Source: Pseudomonas sp. S04 (GTDB lineage: Bacteria; Pseudomonadota; Gammaproteobacteria; Pseudomonadales; Pseudomonadaceae). Taken from it: a DNA stretch of 64,000 nt. The stretch covers positions 2,176,001 through 2,240,000 of the forward strand of contig NZ_CP019427.1 of the NCBI RefSeq assembly GCF_009834545.1, written 5' to 3'. Shown in pieces: positions 25,338 to 32,500 of the stretch. Each line of letters starts with the position of its first letter. The stretch's first letter is position 1. Both the position numbers and the translations under genes were made by a program. The notes below the pieces were generated by a model that had not been told where the DNA came from, searched no databases, and saw nothing but the letters and a program-made list of their open reading frames with translations.

Positions 25338-26480
25338 ATGTTTGATTACGAAACACTGAAGCTGATCTGGTGGGTACTGATAGGCGTGCTGCTGATCGGC
25401 TTTGCCCTCACCGACGGTTTTGATCTGGGCGCTGCCGCACTCATGCCCTATGTGGGCAGGAGCGACGACGAGCGGCGCGTAGTTATCAATACCATTGCAC
25501 CGCATTGGGATGGCAACCAGGTGTGGTTCGTCACGGCAGGCGGGGCGTTGTTCGCCGCTTGGCCCATGGTGTACGCCACCGCATTTTCTGGTTTTTACTG
25601 GGCGTTGCTGTTGGTGTTGTTCGCTCTTTTCGTACGGCCCGTGGGGTTCGATTACCGCAGCAAGCTACAAAACCCCCGCTGGCGCGCCAGTTGGGATTGG
25701 GCCCTGTGTACAGGGGCGATCGTGCCTTCGCTGGTGTTCGGCGTGGCGTTTGGCAACCTGTTTCTGGGGGTGCCGTTTCACTTCGATGGCGACTTGCGGT
25801 TAACGTTCCAAGGCAATTTCTGGCATTTACTCAGCCCCTTTGCGTTGCTCTGCGGAGTGGTCAGCCTGAGCATGTTGTGCCTGCATGGCGGTACTTGGTT
25901 AATGATGCGTACCGAGGAGGCTTTGGCGCAGCGGGCCCGACGGGCCGTGCAATGGGTGTTGCTGGTTTATGTGGCGAGCTTTATCGCGGCCGGCATCTGG
26001 CTAGCTGTTGGCAATATTGAGGGGTTTGCCATTCGCTCAGCGTTTGATCCGGGAGCGGTTCTCAATCCCCTGGGGAAAACCGTTGAACAGAGCAATCATG
26101 GTTGGTTGGTCAATTATTCGCGGTATCCGTTGACTCAACTGGCGCCTGTTATTTCTTTGCTGGGCGCTGCGTTGGCCTTTGTTGCCGCGGCGGCGCGTCG
26201 TTCCGGGCTTGCCTTTCTCGGCTCCGCCCTGGTAGTGGTCGGCACCCTGTGCACCGCCGGTTTTGCCCTGTTCCCGTTTATCCTGCCGTCCAGCCTGGAT
26301 CTAACTTCGAGCCTGACGGTATGGGATGCGGTGTCGAGTCAAAAAACACTGGGCATCATGTTGGTGGCCGCGAGCATTTTTGTGCCCTTGATCCTCTGCT
26401 ACACGCTGTGGGGTTACTTCAAAATGTGGGGCACCCTCAACGCTGATCACATCAAAGCCAATGAACATGGCCTTTACTGA
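25338..26480 (+). CDS. cydB: Cytochrome bd ubiquinol oxidase subunit II
   Basis: This 380-residue subunit has eight or nine membrane helices and lines the haem-binding subunit. It opens MFDYETLKLIWWVLIGVLLIGFALTDGFDLGAAALMP, with the conserved DGFDLG. RVVINTIAPHWDGNQVWFVTAGGALFAAWPMVYA and FPFILPSSLDLTSSLTVWDA are standard for CydB. Its length matches E. coli CydB (379). It follows cydA by 10 bp and is followed by cydX. Confidence 0.95.
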   Translation: MFDYETLKLIWWVLIGVLLIGFALTDGFDLGAAALMPYVGRSDDERRVVINTIAPHWDGNQVWFVTAGGALFAAWPMVYATAFSGFYWALLLVLFALFVRPVGFDYRSKLQNPRWRASWDWALCTGAIVPSLVFGVAFGNLFLGVPFHFDGDLRLTFQGNFWHLLSPFALLCGVVSLSMLCLHGGTWLMMRTEEALAQRARRAVQWVLLVYVASFIAAGIWLAVGNIEGFAIRSAFDPGAVLNPLGKTVEQSNHGWLVNYSRYPLTQLAPVISLLGAALAFVAAAARRSGLAFLGSALVVVGTLCTAGFALFPFILPSSLDLTSSLTVWDAVSSQKTLGIMLVAASIFVPLILCYTLWGYFKMWGTLNADHIKANEHGLY

Positions 26481-26501
26481 GCCGCAGAGGAGACGACTGT
26501 T

Positions 26502-26618
26502 ATGTGGTATTTCGCTTGGATTCTCGGTGTATTGCTGGCCTGCAGCGTGGGAATCATCAACGCATTGTGGTTGGAAAACTACATGGACTTGGACGCGGAG
26601 CCCGAGGCCGATGCCTGA
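26502..26618 (+). CDS. cydX: Cytochrome bd small subunit CydX
   Basis: This is a 38-residue single-helix subunit, MWYFAWILGVLLACSVGIIN followed by ALWLE and an acidic tail. The MWYFxWxLG start and NALWLE are diagnostic of CydX/YbgT, which is needed for stability and haem retention in E. coli bd-I. It starts 21 bp after cydB, preceded by GGAG. Its end overlaps the start of ybgE by eight bases. Confidence 0.9.
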   Translation: MWYFAWILGVLLACSVGIINALWLENYMDLDAEPEADA

Positions 26619-26898
26619 CCTGAACGGATGGACACAGCATGGCGCCTGCCGGGTTGTGTCCTTGGCGCTGGCGGCGCCGATGGGGCTGTTACTGCTGATT
26701 CATCCGGGCTCTATGGTCGGGCCCGATGGGCGTTACAGCCATGGCGTGCTTATGCTGGTGATGCTGGGGATTTGCACGGGGTTTGTGCACGGCGTAGGTT
26801 TCAGCGTCACGTCGCATTGGGCGCGCTGGCTGACCTATCCGCTACTAAGTTGGTTCTTGTTGGTCGGGGGCTACCTGATGCTGCTGCAGGTGCAATAG
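26611..26898 (+). CDS. ybgE: cyd operon protein YbgE
   Basis: This is a 95-residue inner-membrane protein with three helices. It starts MPDLNGWTQHGACRVVSLALAAPM, followed by the typical HPGSMVGPDGRYSHGVLMLVMLGICTGFVHGVGF and a C-terminal helix WFLLVGGYLMLLQ. The true start is the ATG at 26611 inside the end of cydX; the longer frame from 26461 overlaps cydX and is not used. YbgE is a standard partner of E. coli-type cydABX, with unknown biochemical role. Confidence 0.85.
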   Translation: MPDLNGWTQHGACRVVSLALAAPMGLLLLIHPGSMVGPDGRYSHGVLMLVMLGICTGFVHGVGFSVTSHWARWLTYPLLSWFLLVGGYLMLLQVQ

Positions 26899-27061
26899 CT
26901 GACCGCAGCTTCCTGCCTCAACCGCCTCACACGCCTGCCCGGGGTTAATCTGCAACCGTAGGGCAGGTCTTCAGGTGAGTAGGGTAGGTGGCGTTAATGG
27001 CCCCAAATCTGGGTCGATTCAGTCAGTTGCTCCGAGAGTGGTTTTCATGCAAATATCTCGA

Positions 27062-27487
27062 TCAATGGATAGGCTTGGCCTCCAGAGCGGTAAACAACAA
27101 CATTCCGGCCAGCATCGCCAACATGAACACGATTGCTTGCCAGCGGCCTGCCAGAAGTATGACCATCGCAGGGCCAGGGCAAATGCCTGCCAATCCCCAG
27201 CCCGTGCCAAACAGCAGGTTGCCGCCAATCAAGCGCGGGTCCAACTTACGTTGGGTTGGTAACTGTATTGTTCTTTCCAGCAACGAACGAGATTGTTGGC
27301 GTGCCCAGGTAAACGGGCCTATGGCAACGGCAATCGCACCTATCATGACTAGCCCCAGTGAGGGGTCCCAGGTGCCAGACAAATCCAGGAATGCCAGTAC
27401 TTTTCCTGGGTTGACCATGCCAGCCAAAAGCAGGCCAACGCCGAACAGCAGGCCAGCGATGAAGGAAGATACTTTGATCATGTTCAT
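27062..27487 (-). CDS. YeeE/YedE-family transporter half, DUF6691 (PmpB-like)
   Basis: This is a membrane protein of about 141 residues with four helices, from ATG 27487 overlapping the stop of the upstream half. It has FIAGLLFGVGLLLAGMVNPGKVLAFLDLSG, RLIGGNLLFGTGWGLAGICPGPA (a conserved Cys in GICPGP) and a last helix. The pair resembles PmpA/PmpB and the two halves of YeeE/YedE, which move thiosulfate or related sulfur species; the substrate here is not proven. The longer ORF to 27715 is a read-through of the other frame. Confidence 0.82.
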   Translation of the reverse strand: MNMIKVSSFIAGLLFGVGLLLAGMVNPGKVLAFLDLSGTWDPSLGLVMIGAIAVAIGPFTWARQQSRSLLERTIQLPTQRKLDPRLIGGNLLFGTGWGLAGICPGPAMVILLAGRWQAIVFMLAMLAGMLLFTALEAKPIH

Positions 27488-27918
27488 CCCTCCAGCACAT
27501 GACGCAGGACGTACACCGTCATGAAGCCGCTGAGCATGAAACACGCAGTGGCAACCATTGAGCGCGGCGAAAGGCGCGATATACCGCAGACTCCATGTCC
27601 ACTCGTACATCCTGAACCATACCGTGTTCCCATCCCGACCAATACGCCGGCGACGATGAGTTCGAACCCTCCACCTTGGAACTCGATTAGTGGCAACGTG
27701 ACAAACAGGCCCCATAGCAGTGGCGCGGCGAGCAGGCCAAAAAGAAACAATGCCTTCTCACTCTTTCCTTCGCTATGACGTTGCAGAAGGCTGCCAATCA
27801 GACCGCTGATGCCTGCGATCCGCCCATTGGCGACCGCCCACAGGCCGGCTGCCAGGCCAATCAAAGCGCCGCCGGCAAGGGATGACCAAGGTGTGAAGTG
27901 AATCCAGTCAATTGTCAT
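27484..27918 (-). CDS. YeeE/YedE-family transporter half (PmpA-like)
   Basis: This is a 144-residue membrane protein with four helices. [30 protein letters not shown] opens the first half, and [38 protein letters not shown] has the family's [16 protein letters not shown] motif with two conserved cysteines for sulfur substrates. It is the first of two coupled genes (ATGA overlap with the DUF6691 half). Together they make one eight-helix transporter. Confidence 0.87.
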   Translation of the reverse strand: MTIDWIHFTPWSSLAGGALIGLAAGLWAVANGRIAGISGLIGSLLQRHSEGKSEKALFLFGLLAAPLLWGLFVTLPLIEFQGGGFELIVAGVLVGMGTRYGSGCTSGHGVCGISRLSPRSMVATACFMLSGFMTVYVLRHVLEG

Positions 27919-28077
27919 TAGGTTGTTCCGCGCAAGACTGTTGATGCGGGTTTTGGAGCCTTATTAGGGCAGCAGGGTTGGTGATGCGAGGTATGCTCCC
28001 ACTCGCGCAGACAAAACTGGTACAGGACGATCAAACGATCCGGATTGGTGAAGACCTTTCAAGAATCGGCTGGTGGT

Positions 28078-28115
28078 ATAAAAAACAAGCGCCCTGAAGC
28101 AGTAGGGGCGCTTGT
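28078..28115 (-). terminator. Intrinsic terminator after the cysteine hydrolase gene
   Basis: On the minus strand ACAAGCGCCC pairs with GGGCGCTTGT (plus coordinates 28085-28094 with 28106-28115), followed by a T run. It closes the gene at 28219-28764. The remaining 160 bp to 27918 shows nothing recognisable. Confidence 0.8.
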
Positions 28116-28218
28116 TCGGCTCACTCTCGGTGCGTTATCACACCTTCTGCCTAAGGCCCTTGGCGATGTGTCTAATCGCCTGAACATTCAGATGAAGCAC
28201 AAACTGAGTCTCATGAGC

Positions 28219-28764
28219 TTATGCCGAGAGGTACTCGTCTACCGCTTTAACGGTGGCGTAGCCGAACTCAAATGCTGCCATCATCGTCGCATGCGCATAA
28301 GCTGCGGGCACGGTCACGCCGCCAAAGGTAAGATCCAGGGTGGCGCAAGCGTCATGCAGTACGGTTACTGGATAGCCCATGTCTGCTGCAGCGCGTACCA
28401 CCGCGTCGATGCACATGTGGCTCATTGCACCTATGACGACGATTTCTTGGACATTCAAAGTATCCAACTGCTGTTTGAGATCAGTATCTCTGAATGCGTT
28501 GATGTGTTTTTTTACAATCACGGGTTCTTGAGCATCAGAGGCGACAGCTGCCTGAGTTTCTGCTCCGGTAGTTCCCTTGGCGAAGAATGGAGCCCCCTCA
28601 TCATCGGATTCATGCCGTATGTGAAAAACTGGAATACCTTCATTTCGCGCGTGACTGATCACCCGGCTAGCATTCGCCACAGCCGCTTCGATGCCGGTCA
28701 AAGGCAATTTGCCAGTGGGCAGGTATTCGTTTTGCAGATCAACTACTACAAGACCTTGTTTCAT
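28219..28764 (-). CDS. Isochorismatase-like cysteine hydrolase
   Basis: This 181-residue enzyme of the isochorismatase/nicotinamidase superfamily has its catalytic triad visible: Asp9 in VVVDLQNEY, Lys86 in KHINAFRDT and Cys118 in GAMSHMCIDA with the usual cis-peptide before it. The C-terminal HATMMAAFEFGYATV is common in the group. These enzymes hydrolyse C-N or C-O bonds in small molecules; the substrate is unknown. It is separated from the upstream MBL gene by 101 bp on the same strand and may be co-transcribed with it. Confidence 0.85.
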   Translation of the reverse strand: MKQGLVVVDLQNEYLPTGKLPLTGIEAAVANASRVISHARNEGIPVFHIRHESDDEGAPFFAKGTTGAETQAAVASDAQEPVIVKKHINAFRDTDLKQQLDTLNVQEIVVIGAMSHMCIDAVVRAAADMGYPVTVLHDACATLDLTFGGVTVPAAYAHATMMAAFEFGYATVKAVDEYLSA

Positions 28765-28865
28765 GATCGATCTCCAATTAACTTATCAAAGTGATGCTGT
28801 CCTGAAGGCTGAAACGGCTTTTGGGTCAGCAAGCTGTCTTCTGCCATGGCGCAGGGGGGGTTGAA

Positions 28866-29756
28866 TCAGAATTCCAGTGAGGCGCCGTCTTCTGGAATAT
28901 CGACGCGAGTCTCTATACCTTGCTTCTTGACATAGGTGCGCAACTCTTCACGTGTCAGGGACATGTGATTGACTGCGTCCATGTGTACCGCGACGATTTT
29001 CGCGTTTTTCGCGGCCTGTGAAGCGCGTAGAACGTCTTCCTCACCCATGATGATTGCACCCTCGAACCCGTTCACTTTTGCTTTCCCTGCGTTGAGCACG
29101 ATGACTTCAGGGTGATATTTCTCAATGGTCTGGTCTACTTCTTTACGCCAAATAGTGTCACCGGCAAGGTAGAGGGTCTTGTAGCCTGGAGCCTGAAACA
29201 CAACGCCCATGGCTTCGCCCAGAAGCTTTGCGAGCGGGGGCGCAGCATACATTTCGTCTGTGCCATGCTGACCACCGGCTTTGGTGATTTTGACGCCACC
29301 GAATTCAGCTTCATCCGTCAGCACGCGCACATTTTTAAAACCTTGGGAGCGAATCAGCTGCGCATCCTCTTCGTGCTGAGTGAACAAAGGGATGTCTTTA
29401 GGTAGCGCTTTTTGTGCGGCATCGTCCCAATGGTCAAGATGGGTGTGAGTGACGATGACTGCGTCGACCCCTGCGATCACTTTAGTGGGCGACTCAGTTA
29501 GATCGACCAGGGGATTACGCAGGTTGCTACGGTAAGTATTTTCAAACCCTGGGTAGGTTCCCTTTTCGGCCAGCATCGGGTCGATCAGGAAGGTCGTGCC
29601 GCCGTAGGAGATTTTCACCGTTGCGTTACGAACTTGCTGCAAGTCTACTTTATGGGAGGCGTCCGCTGCGTTGGGGGTGTTTGAACCCGCACATGCTGAT
29701 GTGGCTGCCATAGTGCAAGCAATGCTGAGGGCAAAAGGAAGAGTTCTAAATTTCAT
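28866..29756 (-). CDS. MBL-fold metal-dependent hydrolase, exported
   Basis: This 296-residue protein has an N-terminal signal and probable lipobox (SAC, Cys22). The metal-binding motif HTHLDHWDD (His104, His106, Asp108, His109) is followed by AGGQHGTDEM and YLAGDTIWRKEVD and the C-terminal VHMDAVNHMSLTREEL. This set belongs to the UlaG/RomA-like group of MBL hydrolases. The substrate is unknown. It is divergent from the GlxA-type regulator at 29991 across 234 bp, so that regulator probably controls it. Confidence 0.82.
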   Translation of the reverse strand: MKFRTLPFALSIACTMAATSACAGSNTPNAADASHKVDLQQVRNATVKISYGGTTFLIDPMLAEKGTYPGFENTYRSNLRNPLVDLTESPTKVIAGVDAVIVTHTHLDHWDDAAQKALPKDIPLFTQHEEDAQLIRSQGFKNVRVLTDEAEFGGVKITKAGGQHGTDEMYAAPPLAKLLGEAMGVVFQAPGYKTLYLAGDTIWRKEVDQTIEKYHPEVIVLNAGKAKVNGFEGAIIMGEEDVLRASQAAKNAKIVAVHMDAVNHMSLTREELRTYVKKQGIETRVDIPEDGASLEF

Positions 29757-29990
29757 CGGATTAATCCAGCTGATAGATCGAGGACTCTATTCTTGCCGAA
29801 TGCTCTGGGGCCTGACAGTGGCCTGAATGACATATTTCGATATAATTGGGCCAAGCGGCCAGGGGGTTTAAGGGATGTGGAGGAGGGTGATGTATGCCTT
29901 TCTTCGGTGAGTTCGTACGCCTGAGCGATCGACCATAATCCCAGTAGGCGATAGATATGAGCCAAAACAGGGCTAATCCGAGGTTGCCTG

Positions 29991-30980
29991 ATGCCATCCA
30001 TACGCGTTGCTGTTCTAGCTTTTAACGGCGTAAGCCTGTTCCATCTTTCTGTGCCGGGTGTGGTGCTGGGTGCGGTTCAATCCGCACCAAGTGAACCTCA
30101 ATACGAGGTCAGTTACTGCGCAGAAGTACCGGGAATGGTGAATAGCGACCAAGGCATCGGGCTTGCGGTAACTCAAGGTCTGGAGCTGATGGAGGTGTCT
30201 GACGTAATCATCATTCCCGCGTGGGGCGATCAATCGGTCGCTGCATCTGCACGACTCGTGAGCGCTTTGCAAGTCGCCAATGCCCAAGGCAAGCTCATCG
30301 TTGGCTTATGTTTAGGCGCATTTGTGCTCGGAGATGCCGGGCTACTTGATGGGAAAGAAGCAACCACTCACTGGTCGGCTCGTGATGAGTTCGCGCGACG
30401 TTTTCCTGAGGTTCGCTTCAGGCCCGAGGTGCTCTATGTCAGTGCCGACAATATTATGACCTCTGCAGGAACCGTGGCGGCAATCGATTGTTGCCTGCAT
30501 CTGATCCGCCAACGACTCGGTGCGGATGTGGCGAATCGCACCGCGAAGGTGCTGGTGACCCCCCCACATAGGCAGGGAGGCCAGGCGCAGTACGTTGAGC
30601 GTCCTGTGCCGCAGCTGTCCAGCGAGACTCATTTATCTGAAGTACTGGCGTGGGCTCGAATGAACCTGAGCAATGACCTGTCGCTCGACGTGCTGGCGGA
30701 CATGGCGAAAATGAGTAGACGCACGTTTACTCGGCGCTTCAGGGAAGCAACTGGCAGTACCGTCTCAAAATGGTTGAACGCAGAGCGCGTTGTCAGAGCA
30801 CAAGAACTGCTGGAAACGACGGACTTACCTATCGAATGTGTTGCCGATGAGGCAGGTTTTGGAACGCCCTTATCGCTAAGGCAACAGTTCGGCATTCATC
30901 TCGGTACGTCACCTTCTGAGTATCGACGAACGTTTTTTCGCGAAATGAATCCGGGTCGGGAGGTGAACACGAGTAAATGA
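29991..30980 (+). CDS. GlxA-family transcriptional regulator (DJ-1/PfpI + AraC), copy 1
   Basis: This is a 329-residue regulator. Residues 1-180 form a DJ-1/PfpI-like domain (GLCLGAFVLGDAGLLDGKEATTHW, with Cys in the nucleophile elbow), and residues 215-320 form an AraC-type double helix-turn-helix (LSLDVLADMAKMSRRTFTRRFREATGST and CVADEAGFGTPLSLRQQFG). Relatives sense small nitrogen compounds. It is divergent from the MBL-fold gene and convergent with a second GlxA-type regulator 12 bp away. Confidence 0.88.
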   Translation: MPSIRVAVLAFNGVSLFHLSVPGVVLGAVQSAPSEPQYEVSYCAEVPGMVNSDQGIGLAVTQGLELMEVSDVIIIPAWGDQSVAASARLVSALQVANAQGKLIVGLCLGAFVLGDAGLLDGKEATTHWSARDEFARRFPEVRFRPEVLYVSADNIMTSAGTVAAIDCCLHLIRQRLGADVANRTAKVLVTPPHRQGGQAQYVERPVPQLSSETHLSEVLAWARMNLSNDLSLDVLADMAKMSRRTFTRRFREATGSTVSKWLNAERVVRAQELLETTDLPIECVADEAGFGTPLSLRQQFGIHLGTSPSEYRRTFFREMNPGREVNTSK

Positions 30981-30992
30981 GGTATCGACTGC

Positions 30993-31955
30993 TTATCGTT
31001 GTGAGTTAAACCGTGCACGATATTCCTTGGGGGTAACAGCGAATTTTTTTATGAAACTCCTTATGAAAGTCGACTCATTGCCCAGTCCGCAGCTTTGGGC
31101 TACTTTTTTGAGCGGGCTGTTGGATGTGGCGAGTAAATGCCGTGCGGCTTCCAGGCGGAGCAGTTCAACCGTCTTGCTGGGAGTTTTCCCAGTGTTTTCA
31201 CTGTATTTGCGTGTGAATGTTCTCTCGCTCATGTTCATGAAATTCGCTAGCGCAGGAATCGACAGGTCAGCATTAAGGTTGTTGTTTATCCAAGCGTGAA
31301 GATCTGAAAACTGGCTACTTTTTGATTGCAACGTCAAGGATGAACTGAATTGATTTTGATCTCCAGGACGCTTTAAAAATACTATCAGATGACGTGCGAT
31401 TTCCAGTGCAGCAGAGTGTCCGAGGTCTTCTTCAACTATTGACAGCGCCAAGTCAATTCCAGAAGTGACACCGGCCGACGTCCATATGTTTCCATCATTA
31501 ATAAATATAGGGCCGCGCCTGATCTTAATTAAGGGGAAGTTATGCTCAAGCTCATCATATGAAGACCAATGTGTAGTGGCTTCTCGATCATCTAGCTTTC
31601 CGGCAGCCGCTAGTGCGAACACCCCCGTACAAACTGAAACCAAGCGGGTAGCTTTGTCAGCATGGTTTACAAAATGTGAAAAAAACTTCGGATCCTTGCA
31701 AAACTTATGAATGCCGGGCCCGCCGGGCACGATCAAGGTATGCGCTGATAGCGTTTCCGGTTGTAACGTTTCGGCACTAACTGAAAAGCTTGAAAGAATT
31801 TCATTAGTCGGGTTTAACGCATGAATAGAGATCGAATACGGCTTCTGATCAGGGGGCGAAAGATGATTAGCTGCGATAAACACATCCAATGGGCCAGCCA
31901 AATCCAATAGGCTTACCTGAGGGTATGTAATAAATTGTATGGATTTAGCAAGCAT
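30993..31955 (-). CDS. GlxA-family transcriptional regulator (DJ-1/PfpI + AraC), copy 2
   Basis: From the ATG at 31955 (MLAKSIQFITYPQVSLLDLAG) this is a 320-residue regulator with the same two domains. The DJ-1 elbow is VSVCTGVFALAAAGKLDDREATTHW, and the AraC domain has LSIPALANFMNMSERTFTRKYSENTGKTP and VAQSCGLGNESTFIRSFIKKF. An alternative start at 31979 adds eight residues. It is AT-richer than copy 1 and only distantly similar, so the pair is not a recent duplication. No obvious target gene lies upstream except the relic at 32183. Confidence 0.86.
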   Translation of the reverse strand: MLAKSIQFITYPQVSLLDLAGPLDVFIAANHLSPPDQKPYSISIHALNPTNEILSSFSVSAETLQPETLSAHTLIVPGGPGIHKFCKDPKFFSHFVNHADKATRLVSVCTGVFALAAAGKLDDREATTHWSSYDELEHNFPLIKIRRGPIFINDGNIWTSAGVTSGIDLALSIVEEDLGHSAALEIARHLIVFLKRPGDQNQFSSSLTLQSKSSQFSDLHAWINNNLNADLSIPALANFMNMSERTFTRKYSENTGKTPSKTVELLRLEAARHLLATSNSPLKKVAQSCGLGNESTFIRSFIKKFAVTPKEYRARFNSQR

Positions 31956-32182
31956 ATCTCGATTATCCCTAAAGACCATTGGCTGAGATTCTGATCATTT
32001 TGGCTGAGATCGTCAATGTTTTGTCGTTTCGTATTTAGCATTTCGGTTATCTTACTTTCTTAAACTCATAGCGAGTAGCGCAAGTCAGAATGTTCAGTAT
32101 TGGCTTAGGTGCAAGTGCTGCCTCAGTAGAATTTTTTATGGGCCTTGTCGTCTTTTCTGCTCTCCTGTATGGAGTTGACGTT

Positions 32183-32305
32183 ATGTCAGGTCTTATAAGA
32201 AACGTGATGGAATTCGAAACCAGAATGGACCTTTTTCTTAAGGCTGAAATATCGGTATTGCTCAGCTTGATAGAGTACCAATCTCGTGGTTGTGCAAGAT
32301 GTTAG
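32183..32305 (+). pseudogene. Truncated relative of the small protein at 13463-13774
   Basis: The 40-codon frame MSGLIRNVMEFETRMDLFLKAE...SRGCARC aligns with the first 40 residues of the 13.5 kb protein (MAKLVRSIIELETQMDESLHLE...SPRCVGC) and then stops. The remaining two-thirds are absent. The rest of 31980-32460 shows no other gene. Confidence 0.6.
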
Positions 32306-32500
32306 TTGAGAAAGGCTGAGGGATTCAATGGCTGAATGGTCGAGTGCAATTGGCCGGATGAAGAATCAATGCGCACTCATTTTCAATCGGCGCCATCGCA
32401 AGACTTGATATGGGTTATAGCGTGCAGATCGCGCAGCATTAGATTTCAGTCATGGTTGGCGCTGTTGCCGGGGCCTATCAAGCCCCGGCAGGTGGTTTGA

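Noticed and set aside
23753..26480. Cyanide-insensitive oxidase cioAB
   Set aside because: CydA has the long Q-loop and close similarity to the E. coli protein, and cydX and ybgE are present. CioA has the short loop.
28045..28794. Plus-strand ORF of 249 codons over the cysteine hydrolase gene
   Set aside because: It is antisense to a protein with a complete catalytic triad and runs through the terminator at 28085-28115. It has no recognisable domain.
32467..32489. GC-rich hairpin GCCGGGGC/GCCCCGGC as a terminator for the TonB receptor gene
   Set aside because: There is no T run on the minus strand after the stem. It may still slow transcription but was not listed as an intrinsic terminator.
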